Of a DNA stretch of 44,679 nt, positions 1-7,805 are shown one piece after another. The stretch is from assembly GCA_038254545.1 (NCBI GenBank), contig JBBSGB010000029.1, positions 1-44,679 on the forward strand. Direction: 5' to 3'. The translations under genes and the position numbers were made by a program. The DNA is from CAHJXF01 sp038254545 (GTDB taxonomy: Bacteria > Pseudomonadota > Gammaproteobacteria > Burkholderiales > Burkholderiaceae_D). How positions within the stretch are numbered: position 1 is the stretch's first letter; each line of letters starts with the position of its first letter. The notes under the pieces were generated by a model, which saw only the letters and a program-made list of their open reading frames with translations, searched no databases and was not told where the DNA came from.

Positions 1-90
1 CGCGATCGCGGTGTGGCAATGATGATGCGGCGGCCGCCGCCGATAGCGCGGCGGGGCGCCGCGCCCGCCCCCACGCCGGCGCCCAAGTAG
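1..90 (+). CDS. possible C-terminal tail of an upstream gene (partial)
   Basis: Frame 1 is open from the first base of the window to a TAG at 88-90, giving 29 codons ending in an Ala/Pro-rich tail (APAPTPAPK). Such a tail would suit the end of a protein lying mostly outside the window. In this GC-rich context an open frame of this length occurs easily by chance, so the call is weak. No function can be given. Confidence 0.2.
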   Translation, partial: RDRGVAMMMRRPPPIARRGAAPAPTPAPK

Positions 91-147
91 AGCAAATCAC
101 CCAGGGAGTGGGCACCACCACCGCCCGCCGCGCCCCGACCCGAGAGC

Positions 148-187
148 CGCCGCCCCCCCCCCACCACCCCACCCCCCCCCCCCCCCC
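148..187. repeat. poly-C low-complexity tract upstream of apaH
   Basis: This stretch contains a run of 10 C (153-162) and a run of 16 C (172-187), separated by CA-containing C blocks. On the other strand it is four or more G-runs, so it could form a G-quadruplex. It lies just 22 bases before the apaH start at 210. It may be a real homopolymer, unstable in length, or a low-quality assembly region near a contig end. The sequence alone cannot separate these. Confidence 0.6.
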
Positions 188-209
188 GGGCCCGATTCTC
201 CCACGAGCC

Positions 210-1082
210 ATGTCCACCTACGCCATCGGCGACCTGCAAGGCTGCGCATCGTCGTTCGATGCGCTGCTCGATCGCATCGCTTTCGATCCGCGCGTCGATC
301 GCGCGTGGCTGGTCGGCGACCTCGTCAATCGCGGGCCGGACTCGCTGGGCGCCTTGCGCCGCGTGATGGCGCTGGGCGATGCGGCGACGGTGGTGCTCGG
401 CAACCACGACCTGCATCTGCTGGCGGTGGCAGCGGGCGTTCGCATGCGCGGTCGCAACGATACGATAGACGACGTGCTCGCCGCACCCGACGCCGCGCAA
501 TTGCTCGATTGGCTGCGGCATCGACCACTCGCGCATCGTGCAATCGTCGGCGATCGCGACGTCCTGTTGGTGCACGCCGGCGTGCTGCCGATGTGGAGTG
601 CAGCCGACACGATGCGCCATGCGGCTGAACTCGAAGCGGCATTGCGCGCGGACACCTGGCGCGGCACGCTCGCCCACGTCTTCGGCAACCAACCCGATCG
701 GTGGGACGATGCGCTGACCGGCGACGCACGCCTGCGCGTGATCGTCAACGCGCTCACCCGCCTGCGCTTCTGTTCGGACGACGGCCGCATCGATTTCGAT
801 TCGAAGGACGCGCCCGCGGCGTCGATAGGCGTGGCGCCGAACGCATCGACCCGTGCGCCCACCGGCGCCTTTCCCCCGCCCGCCGCCGGCTTCAAGGCGT
901 GGTTCGACATCGCGGATCGCAAGACGCGTGACGCCCTCATGATTGTCGGGCATTGGTCCACGCTCGGCGTCTTGGTGCGCGATGACGTGATCGCGCTCGA
1001 CAGCGGCTGCGTTTGGGGCGGCGCGCTTACCGCGATCCGCTTCGATGACGGGGCGCTGTTCCAGGTCGACTGCTCGCGATGA
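210..1082 (+). CDS. apaH: symmetrical bis(5'-nucleosyl)-tetraphosphatase (Ap4A hydrolase)
   Basis: This cytoplasmic metallophosphoesterase cleaves Ap4A symmetrically to two ADP and can remove Np4 caps from RNA. The 290-residue product has the expected blocks in order: GDLQGC at the N-terminus, GDLVNRGPDS, GNHDLHLL, the HAG motif near residue 120 and a late GHW motif. These supply the metal-binding Asp, Asn and His residues. Its length matches the family (about 280). The ATG at 210 was chosen because conserved sequence (STYAIGDLQG) begins immediately after it. The same frame continues upstream only as a Pro-rich low-complexity run over the C-tract. The stop overlaps the next ATG (ATGA), indicating co-transcription with the flippase gene. 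Confidence 0.95.
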   Translation: MSTYAIGDLQGCASSFDALLDRIAFDPRVDRAWLVGDLVNRGPDSLGALRRVMALGDAATVVLGNHDLHLLAVAAGVRMRGRNDTIDDVLAAPDAAQLLDWLRHRPLAHRAIVGDRDVLLVHAGVLPMWSAADTMRHAAELEAALRADTWRGTLAHVFGNQPDRWDDALTGDARLRVIVNALTRLRFCSDDGRIDFDSKDAPAASIGVAPNASTRAPTGAFPPPAAGFKAWFDIADRKTRDALMIVGHWSTLGVLVRDDVIALDSGCVWGGALTAIRFDDGALFQVDCSR

Positions 1083-2650
1083 AACCGCCGGGCACGACGT
1101 CGTCGGGTGTCGTGGCCAATCTCGCCGCGCAGGCCTTTCCGTTTCTGCTGCTGATCGTCGTCACGCCGATCCTGTTGCGATCGCTCGGTCGCGAGATTTA
1201 TGGCGCGTTGATCCTTTTCAATCTCATCCCGCTGATCGCGGGAAAACTCGACCTCGGCATCGTCACCGCGGGAACGCGCGCGTATGCGCAGTTCTGGGCG
1301 CGCGGCGATCACGATCGCGCGCGACGTGTCGTGCGCGAAACGCTGGCGATCCTGGGCCTGTGGGGCATGTTGCTTGCAGTCGTGTTCTATGCCTCGCGGC
1401 ATGCGATCGCCGAAGCCCTGCAGCTCGTCGAGGTCACGCGCGACCACACGGCGGTCTTCATCGTCGCAGCCTTCAGCATTCCCATTGCGCTGATCAACGG
1501 CAGCGTGCTGATTCCGTTTCGCGCCATCGAGCAATACGGGAGCACGGCGCGCACCCAGATCGTCGGCGGCGCCCTCTATTGGATCCTGTGCGCAGCGGGC
1601 GCAGCCAATGGGGCGACGCTCACGCAATTGGTGCTGCTGGGCACGGTCATCGTCGCGCTCATGACCATGGTGTTGATCGCGACGGCGCCGCGCGGTGCGA
1701 GCGCAGGTAGCAGGTCATTGGCCTCCGGCATCAACGGATCGGCGGGTGTCGGCGAGGCCGTCGCTGTCGACGACATCAGCCCGACCGCGATCGGGACCGG
1801 GCTTCGTTTGCGACCTTTCCTGGGAACAGGCGCGGGCGCCTTCGTCGCCCAGGCGAGTTCGCTTGCGACCTATCACGCCGACAAATTGATCATCTCGGCA
1901 TTGGTCTCGCCCGCGGCCGCGGGCGCCTACGCGATCTGCGCGAGCATCGCGAGCAAGACTCTCGGCATCATCATCGCGGGCGCTGCCTACACGTTTCCGC
2001 GCACGGCGGCGCTTCATGCCGTGGACGACGTGCGGGCGGTGGCGCAAACGTTCGTCCTTGCGACGCGGTTCGCGATGATCGTCGCCGTTGCATTCGCAGT
2101 GCCGCTGATCGCGCTGGCGTCGCCCTTTCTTCGGATATGGATAGGCGCGGATTTCGCGCGCACCTATGCGCTCGCATTGCAGGTTTTGGTTGCCGGCTAT
2201 GCGATCAATGCCAGCTCGGTTGTCGCGTCGAACGTTGCGATAGGGATCGGCGAGGTCCGCATGCCCGCGATCTTCGCGGCCGTCGGCAGCGTGATCGCGG
2301 TCGTCGCGGTGACGCTGCTTGCGTCGCGATACGGCGCGACCGGCACCGCGCTTGCCGTGACGCTCGGCATGTCGCAGGCACTGATCTTCAACGACCTGAT
2401 CGCGAGGAGGCTGGGCCCATCGGCACGCGCCGCTTCGTGGCCGCTGATGCTGCAACTCATGATCGTTGCCCTTCCAGTCGGACTTGCGGCCGCTGCCGCG
2501 TCTTCGATCGTTCAGGGCTGGCTCACGTTGATCGCCCTTGGCGGCGCGGCGTGCCTGCTCTTTCTGTGCATCTGGCTCGCTAGCTTCGGCCGCAACCAGG
2601 AACGCGTGGTGCTTCACGAGCTGCTCCGGCGAAGGCGCGATGCTGCATGA
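1079..2650 (+). CDS. oligosaccharide flippase family membrane protein (MATE/Wzx-like)
   Basis: A 523-residue polytopic inner-membrane protein with about 12-14 hydrophobic segments spread along its length. An N-terminal stretch contains PFLLLIVVTPILLRSLGREIY and a central block has TYHADKLIISALVSPAAAGAY, both typical of the polysaccharide-export branch of the MOP superfamily, which moves lipid-linked glycans across the inner membrane. A variable Gly/Ala/Ser-rich loop (about residues 205-240) separates the two halves. It starts inside the apaH stop (ATGA), so it is translationally coupled to apaH. No glycosyltransferases are adjacent, so the substrate cannot be inferred. It converges on plsC with only about 40 bases between. 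Confidence 0.8.
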   Translation: MKPPGTTSSGVVANLAAQAFPFLLLIVVTPILLRSLGREIYGALILFNLIPLIAGKLDLGIVTAGTRAYAQFWARGDHDRARRVVRETLAILGLWGMLLAVVFYASRHAIAEALQLVEVTRDHTAVFIVAAFSIPIALINGSVLIPFRAIEQYGSTARTQIVGGALYWILCAAGAANGATLTQLVLLGTVIVALMTMVLIATAPRGASAGSRSLASGINGSAGVGEAVAVDDISPTAIGTGLRLRPFLGTGAGAFVAQASSLATYHADKLIISALVSPAAAGAYAICASIASKTLGIIIAGAAYTFPRTAALHAVDDVRAVAQTFVLATRFAMIVAVAFAVPLIALASPFLRIWIGADFARTYALALQVLVAGYAINASSVVASNVAIGIGEVRMPAIFAAVGSVIAVVAVTLLASRYGATGTALAVTLGMSQALIFNDLIARRLGPSARAASWPLMLQLMIVALPVGLAAAAASSIVQGWLTLIALGGAACLLFLCIWLASFGRNQERVVLHELLRRRRDAA

Positions 2651-2691
2651 CGTCTGCGCACGACGTTTGCGCATGATGCCTGCGGCAGCAC

Positions 2692-3633
2692 TTACAGCAA
2701 CTCGTCTCGCTGATCGATCTCCGTTTCGGGGCCCATGCGCGCCGTCGCCACGGTTGGGCTCGACCCGCGGTCGTCGGGCACCACGATCACCGTCGAGATC
2801 CCTTCGGCAGCCTCTTCGTTGTCGTCGTCGAAACCCAGGGCTTCGGCTATCAGGGCGCGCGCGCGTTGACCGAGTTGATGCCGTGTCGCCGTGACCCCGC
2901 CATCGAAGACATCGATGGCATCGATCAGATGCAGTTCAGCCGTGATCGGCCCCATGCGGATCAGGCGCACGATCGATTGCAGGAGGTTGATGTCGCCGAC
3001 GTACGAAGCGGCTGACGTGGGCAAGCCGCGCGCATCGAGATAGCGCAGCCCGGCCACCACGATCGGCGCACGCGCATCGATCGCCGACTGGATCAGGTTG
3101 ACGTGAAACGGCAGCAGCCGGTCGCCGTCGCTGGTCGTTCCTTCGGGAAACATCGCGACCAGTTCGCCATCGCGCAGCAGTTGCGCCGCGCGATGATTGA
3201 CCTGGCGCACCGCATGGCGCCTGCCGCGCTCGATGAAGATCGTGCCGGTGCGATCGGTGAGGTAGCCGAGGATCGGCCAGCGCGCGATCTCGGCCTTGGC
3301 GATGAAGCGCGCCGGCCGCTGCGAGTGCACCACATGGATGTCGAGCCACGAGATGTGATTCATCACCAGCATCGCGCCGCCGCCGGGGCACATCGCTGCA
3401 GCCATGACTTTGCTTGCGGCAACGTGCGGGTCGCGCTGTGTTCCACGGCTTGGCCAGAGCATGCGCACGCTGACCCCACAGATGGCGAGCACGCGGCGCG
3501 ACCACCAGCGAATCACGCGTTGGCGCGTGGCATGCGACACCAATGGAAAGCCGAGCGCGATGATGGAGAATCCGATCGCGATGTGCAGAACCACGCGTGA
3601 CAACGCGGTCACCAGGCGCAGCGGAGGAATCAT
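2692..3633 (-). CDS. plsC: 1-acyl-glycerol-3-phosphate acyltransferase (lysophospholipid acyltransferase family)
   Basis: A 313-residue membrane-associated acyltransferase of the PlsC family, which transfers an acyl chain to lysophosphatidic acid in phospholipid synthesis. A hydrophobic segment lies near residues 10-33. The catalytic HX4D box is NHISWLD (H93, D98), and the glycerophosphate-binding FPEGTT block has Glu at 164. The start at 3633 (MIPPLRL) follows a purine-rich sequence. The frame is open further upstream but that part overlaps pyrC' and is Arg-rich shadow sequence. It lies 41 bases after pyrC', so it is probably the last gene of the yqgE-pyr operon. The C-terminal 40 or so residues are acidic and poorly conserved. 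Confidence 0.88.
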   Translation of the reverse strand: MIPPLRLVTALSRVVLHIAIGFSIIALGFPLVSHATRQRVIRWWSRRVLAICGVSVRMLWPSRGTQRDPHVAASKVMAAAMCPGGGAMLVMNHISWLDIHVVHSQRPARFIAKAEIARWPILGYLTDRTGTIFIERGRRHAVRQVNHRAAQLLRDGELVAMFPEGTTSDGDRLLPFHVNLIQSAIDARAPIVVAGLRYLDARGLPTSAASYVGDINLLQSIVRLIRMGPITAELHLIDAIDVFDGGVTATRHQLGQRARALIAEALGFDDDNEEAAEGISTVIVVPDDRGSSPTVATARMGPETEIDQRDELL

Positions 3634-3674
3634 GCGCGACCCTCGAGGCCGCAGTCGATGCTGGTCTCGCGCAC

Positions 3675-5024
3675 TCAAGCGCGCACTTCGTGAACGATCG
3701 TGCCGCCTACCATCGTGATACGCACCCGGCCCTTCATCTCGTATCCGATGAAGGGCGTGTTCTTGCCCTGACTCTTCAACGCCGCGGACTCGAGCATCCA
3801 GCGTTCGTCGGGGTCGAAGAAACACAGGTCGGCGGCGCCGCCGACTTCGATGCGGCCGGTCGGGATCGACGCGGTCGTTCCGGCAACGATCGCAGCCGCG
3901 CGGCAGGTCACCCTGGCGAGCGCATCGGCGAGCGGCAAACGCGCTTCGTCGGCCCACTTCAACACCAGCGGCAACAACAGCTCGAGGCCGGTCGCGCCGG
4001 GTTCGGCCTCGCCGAACGGGAGGAGCTTGGCGTCGTCATCGACCGGCGTGTGGTCCGAGCAGATCGCATCGATCGTGCCGTCGGCGAGTGCCTCGCGGAT
4101 CGCCGCGCGATCGCGCTGGCCGCGCAGCGGCGGGTCGATGCGGCATTGCGCGTCGAAGAAGCCGATGTCCATGTCGGTCAGGTGCACGTGATGCACGCCC
4201 ACGTCGCAGGTCACGGGCAGGCCTTCGGCCTTGGCCGCGCGCACGAGCGCAACGCCGCCGGCCGAAGAGAGCCGGCACAGATGCACGTGTGGCGCGGCGC
4301 TCGCGCCATCTTCGCGGCCAACGCTTCCAAAGCTGCGCAGCAACTCGAAGATCGTCAGCAACGCAATCGTCTCGTTGGTCGCGGGAATCGAAGGCAACCC
4401 GAGACGCACTGCCACCGCGCCGCTGGCCGCGACGCCGCCGCGCCCGAGATGCGCATCCTGCGGGCGCAACCATACGGTGAAGCCGAAGGTCTGCGCATAC
4501 TGCAGCGCGCGCAGCAACACCTGCGTATCGGCGATCGGCACATTGGCTTGCGAGAAGCCGACGCAACCCGCGTCGTGCAGCTCGGACATCTCGGTGAGCG
4601 CGACGCCGTTCAAGCCCATCGTCAACGCCCCAAGTGGATGGACGTGCGTGCGATTCAAAGTCCGCGCGCGATGCTTGAGCATCTCGACCAGGCCGGGCTC
4701 ATCGAGCGGTGGATCCGTGTCGGGCTGGCAGACCAGCGAGGTTACGCCGCCGGCCAGTGCCGCGCAGATTTCGGACTCGAGCGTGGCCTTGTATTCGGAG
4801 CCGGGCTCGCGCAGTCGCGCCGACAGATCGATGAGGCCGGGGCATGCGATCAGCCCGCTCGCATCGATGGTGCGATTGGGAGTGAAGTCGCCCTGCGTTG
4901 CGTTGTGCCCGGCACCGGGCTCGACGACGCCCACGATGCGGCCCGCCGCGATGTAGAGATCGCGTGGCGCGTCGAGCAGCGTGGCCGGATCGATCACGCG
5001 TGCGTTGCGTATCAGCAGTCTCAT
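3675..5024 (-). CDS. pyrC': dihydroorotase-like protein lacking metal ligands (PyrC', structural partner of PyrB)
   Basis: This 449-residue protein has the full fold of class I dihydroorotase, including LREPG after strand 1, DIGFF-DPPLR and CSDHTP. The zinc ligands have been replaced. The HxH motif reads S68-A-R70 within DLSARLREPG. The later His positions are R187 (LRPQD, where active enzymes have a His before the acidic pair) and R251 (HLCRLSS). Only the catalytic-type Asp (D324) remains. In Pseudomonas and relatives an inactive homologue of this kind, encoded by a gene overlapping pyrB, is needed to assemble the aspartate carbamoyltransferase dodecamer. The ATGA overlap with pyrB supports the same role here. 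A functional dihydroorotase must then be encoded elsewhere. Automatic annotation would probably call this an active PyrC. Confidence 0.9.
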   Translation of the reverse strand: MRLLIRNARVIDPATLLDAPRDLYIAAGRIVGVVEPGAGHNATQGDFTPNRTIDASGLIACPGLIDLSARLREPGSEYKATLESEICAALAGGVTSLVCQPDTDPPLDEPGLVEMLKHRARTLNRTHVHPLGALTMGLNGVALTEMSELHDAGCVGFSQANVPIADTQVLLRALQYAQTFGFTVWLRPQDAHLGRGGVAASGAVAVRLGLPSIPATNETIALLTIFELLRSFGSVGREDGASAAPHVHLCRLSSAGGVALVRAAKAEGLPVTCDVGVHHVHLTDMDIGFFDAQCRIDPPLRGQRDRAAIREALADGTIDAICSDHTPVDDDAKLLPFGEAEPGATGLELLLPLVLKWADEARLPLADALARVTCRAAAIVAGTTASIPTGRIEVGGAADLCFFDPDERWMLESAALKSQGKNTPFIGYEMKGRVRITMVGGTIVHEVRA

Positions 5025-5998
5025 GCGGCCGCTAGGATGCTCATGACCGCCATGCGGATTGCGATGCCGAATGTCACCTGCGGCAGGATCACGCTCTGCG
5101 AGCCGTCGGCCACCGACGATTCGATCTCCACGCCGCGATTCATCGGGCCGGGATGCATTACGATCGCATCGGGTGCGGCGAGCGCGAGCTTCTCGGCGGT
5201 AAGTCCATAGCTCTTGAAGTATTCCTGCGCCGACGGCAGCAACGCGCCGTTCATGCGTTCGTTCTGCAATCTGAGCATCATGATCACGTCGACGCCGGCC
5301 AGACCCGTCGCCATGTCGGTATGGACGGAGACGCCCATCTGTTCGAGACCCGTCGGAAGCAGCGTCCTCGGCCCGATCACGCGCACCTCGGGAACGCCCA
5401 GCGTGGTCAGCGCGTGGATATCGCTGCGCGCCACGCGCGAATGCAGCACGTCGCCCACGATCGCCACGCGCAACTGCGTGAAGTCCTTCTTGTAGTGGCG
5501 GATCGTGTAGGCGTCGAGCAGGCCCTGCGTGGGGTGCGCATGGCGTCCATCGCCGGCGTTGATGACATGGACGTGCGCGTCATCGTGCACGCGCTGCTTC
5601 TTGTCGAGATGGCGCGCGATCAGGTACGGCGCGCCGCTTTGCGAATGCCGCACCACGAAGATGTCGGCGTGCATCGCCGACAGATTGTCGATGGTATCGA
5701 GCAACGACTCACCCTTGCTCTGCGACGACGCGGCGACGTTCAAGTTGAGCACGTCGGCCGACAGGCGCGCGGCGGCGATCTCGAAGGTGGTGCGCGTCCT
5801 CGTCGAATTCTCGAAGAAGAGATTGAACACGCTGCGACCGCGAAGCAGCGGCAGCTTCTTGACCTCGCGCCGCGGATCGACCAGACCCGCGAAGCCCGCC
5901 GCGGTGTCGAGGATGTGCACGATCATCGCGCGCGGCAGCCCCTCGATCGACAGCAGATGATGCAGTTCTCCGGCGCGGTTCAGTTGCGGGTTGAGCAT
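5021..5998 (-). CDS. pyrB: aspartate carbamoyltransferase catalytic subunit
   Basis: This enzyme condenses carbamoyl phosphate and L-aspartate to N-carbamoyl-L-aspartate, the committed step of pyrimidine synthesis. The 325-residue product carries the carbamoyl-phosphate loop FENSTRTRTTFE (S65-T70), the SQSKGESLLDT loop, and HPTQGLLDAYTI. No pyrI regulatory subunit is adjacent, which fits the class A type of holoenzyme built with a pyrC' partner. The start lies 3 bases after the pyrR stop, and the stop overlaps the pyrC' ATG by 4 bases. The chain is slightly extended at the N-terminus compared with the E. coli subunit, which is also typical of the pyrC'-associated type. Confidence 0.96.
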   Translation of the reverse strand: MLNPQLNRAGELHHLLSIEGLPRAMIVHILDTAAGFAGLVDPRREVKKLPLLRGRSVFNLFFENSTRTRTTFEIAAARLSADVLNLNVAASSQSKGESLLDTIDNLSAMHADIFVVRHSQSGAPYLIARHLDKKQRVHDDAHVHVINAGDGRHAHPTQGLLDAYTIRHYKKDFTQLRVAIVGDVLHSRVARSDIHALTTLGVPEVRVIGPRTLLPTGLEQMGVSVHTDMATGLAGVDVIMMLRLQNERMNGALLPSAQEYFKSYGLTAEKLALAAPDAIVMHPGPMNRGVEIESSVADGSQSVILPQVTFGIAIRMAVMSILAAA

Positions 5999-6001
5999 CG
6001 C

Positions 6002-6565
6002 TCAGCTCTTCGGAGGCCGCGTCGTATCGGCGATCGTGAAGGCGAAGCGCGCGCCGTCCTCGGACAATACGAATTCCTTGTCGCGCCCGAGCACCAGCCG
6101 CGCGCCCGCGAAGCGCGCTGCGATCGGCAACTCGCGCGCGTCGCCTTCCGGGGTCTGCCTGTCGATCAGCACGGCGAGATCGACGCGCGCCGGCCGGCCA
6201 TAGTCGAACAACACATTGAGCGCACCGCGCAGCGTGCGGCCGCTATAGAGCACGTCATCGACCAGCACGATGTCGGCACCCGCCACATCGAAGTCGATCT
6301 CGGTGGGTTTGACCTGACCGTGCAGCCCGATGCGATTGAAGTCGTCTCGATAGAACGAGATGTCGATCGCCCCCGCGCGGTCGGGAAGTTGAAGCTCGCG
6401 ATGCAGGCGTTCGGCGATCCACGTCCCGCCGCTGTGTATGCCGATCAGGCGCGACACGCGATCGCGCCGCGCGCCGATATGCTCGGCGAGCGATGCGCGC
6501 AGCAACGCGTACAGGCCTTCGGCATCGGGCGTATCGACGCGCTGCGCTGTGTCGTCGAGACTCAC
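6002..6565 (-). CDS. pyrR: PyrR bifunctional pyrimidine regulator / uracil phosphoribosyltransferase
   Basis: A 187-residue type I phosphoribosyltransferase of the PyrR family. The PRPP-binding signature VDDVLYSGRTLRGAL lies around residues 101-115. In Gram-positive bacteria PyrR binds pyr mRNA and promotes attenuation when UMP is high, and it also makes UMP from uracil. In proteobacteria its RNA role is less clear. I see no anti-terminator/terminator pair in the short junctions of this operon, so I infer the enzymatic role is safer than the regulatory one. Its start overlaps the ruvX stop by 4 bases and pyrB follows after 3 bases. Confidence 0.9.
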   Translation of the reverse strand: MSLDDTAQRVDTPDAEGLYALLRASLAEHIGARRDRVSRLIGIHSGGTWIAERLHRELQLPDRAGAIDISFYRDDFNRIGLHGQVKPTEIDFDVAGADIVLVDDVLYSGRTLRGALNVLFDYGRPARVDLAVLIDRQTPEGDARELPIAARFAGARLVLGRDKEFVLSEDGARFAFTIADTTRPPKS

Positions 6566-7044
6566 GCCAGCGCCTCGCGCACCGGCAATGCATCGAAGTA
6601 GCGTTGCAAGATCACTTGTGCTGCGACATCGTCGAGCGCCTTCGCGCGTTTCGCGAGGCCCGCCTGACGACGCTCGCGATGAAGCGTGTCGGCATCGATC
6701 GAGCTGTAGCGTTCATCCACGCGCGCAACCGGCAGGCCGAAGCGTCGCGAGAGATGGTCGATGAATCGTTCGCATCGCGCGAGAGCAGGCGACGGCTTGT
6801 GATCCTTGATATCCGCATCGACCGACAGCGGGATGCCGACCACCAGGCGCTCGGGCCGCCACTCGTCGACCAGCCTGGCGATCGCAGCGAACCCGTCGTC
6901 GCTGTCGGTCACGTTGACGATCGCGGCGGCACGCGCCTGGCGCACCAGTTCGTTGCCGACCGCCACGCCGATGCGCCGCGCACCGACGTCGAATGCGAGC
7001 AGGGTTTCCGAAGGCAAAGTCACGTGCGCCGCAGGCACGTGCAT
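6562..7044 (-). CDS. ruvX: Holliday junction resolvase-like / pre-16S rRNA nuclease YqgF
   Basis: A 160-residue RNase H-fold protein of the YqgF/RuvX family. The first acidic residue is in LLAFDVGARRIGVAVGN, the middle block is RLVVGIPLS, and the third is VDERYSSIDAD, followed by a late DDVAAQVILQRYFD segment. Family members process the 5' end of 16S rRNA and have been proposed as junction resolvases. About 12 residues precede the conserved core, so a start slightly downstream is possible. The ATG at 7044 shares its A with the yqgE stop (TGATG), a coupling that supports this start. The yqgE-yqgF pairing is conserved across proteobacteria. Confidence 0.92.
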   Translation of the reverse strand: MHVPAAHVTLPSETLLAFDVGARRIGVAVGNELVRQARAAAIVNVTDSDDGFAAIARLVDEWRPERLVVGIPLSVDADIKDHKPSPALARCERFIDHLSRRFGLPVARVDERYSSIDADTLHRERRQAGLAKRAKALDDVAAQVILQRYFDALPVREALA

Positions 7045-7700
7045 CACGCGTGCCCCGCGTCGCCCGACAGCATCATCGGATCGAAGCCGAGCAACTGGAT
7101 CGCCGACGCGCGTCGATGCGCGTGGGGCACGTCGAACACCACCGCCGGATCGGCGCGTACCGTCAGCCACGCGTTTTGCGCGATCTCGCTTTCGAGCTGG
7201 CCACCGGACCAGCCGGCGTAGCCGAGCGCGACCATCACGTGCTTCGGACCGTGACCGCCGGCGATCGCTTCGAGCACGTCCTTCGAGGTCGTCACCGACA
7301 GGCCATCCTCGGCGGTCAGGGTCGAACCATATTCCGCATCGACCTGGTCGTGCAGCACGAAGCCGCGATCGGTGGCGATCGGGCCGCCGTAGCAGACCGG
7401 CTGCGCGCCCAGCAACGCGATCTCGAGCTTCATCTCGACGCGCTCGAACAATTTCTCGAGCGTGAGGTCGGTGGGCCGATTGATGACGACACCCATCGCG
7501 CGCTCGGGCGTGTGCTCGAGGATATAGACGACCGTTTCGGAAAATCGCTCGTCGGCCATGCTGGGCATGGCGATCAGGAAGTGGTTGGCGAGACTGAGCG
7601 TATGCGTGCGCAAACCGGTCGAAGAACCGGTCTGCGTTGCGGGCGATGCACCCGTTTCTGCTGCTTTCGTCTTGCCGTCCGCGGATGCGTGATCGGACAT
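7044..7700 (-). CDS. yqgE: YqgE/AlgH family protein
   Basis: A UPF0301 (YqgE/AlgH) family protein with the conserved LANHFLIAMPSM start of the core, RAMGVVINRPTDLTLEKLF, and a C-terminal GYAGWSGGQLESEI block. The biochemical function of the family is not established. The core begins near residue 37, after a Ser/Ala/Thr-rich extension. I chose the ATG at 7700 (218 residues). An in-frame ATG at 7733 would add 11 unconserved residues. It is the first gene of the minus-strand operon running to plsC, so its promoter should lie in the roughly 100 bases before phrB. I could not pick a convincing one there. Confidence 0.88.
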   Translation of the reverse strand: MSDHASADGKTKAAETGASPATQTGSSTGLRTHTLSLANHFLIAMPSMADERFSETVVYILEHTPERAMGVVINRPTDLTLEKLFERVEMKLEIALLGAQPVCYGGPIATDRGFVLHDQVDAEYGSTLTAEDGLSVTTSKDVLEAIAGGHGPKHVMVALGYAGWSGGQLESEIAQNAWLTVRADPAVVFDVPHAHRRASAIQLLGFDPMMLSGDAGHA

Positions 7701-7805
7701 GGGCGCATTGTAAACGCCGACATGGGTCGGCACAATCGACCGCCTTCGAATTGCGCCTCGCTGTCTCTTCGCTGCCCTCCCCCTCCCCCATCACTGCGAT
7801 TTTCC

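Noticed and set aside
218..1627. 469-codon minus-strand open frame over apaH and the flippase
   Set aside because: It spans two genes with strong family motifs on the other strand. No domain is visible.
3597..5210. 537-codon plus-strand open frame over pyrC'
   Set aside because: It is antisense to a gene with clear homology, with no motif or start context of its own.
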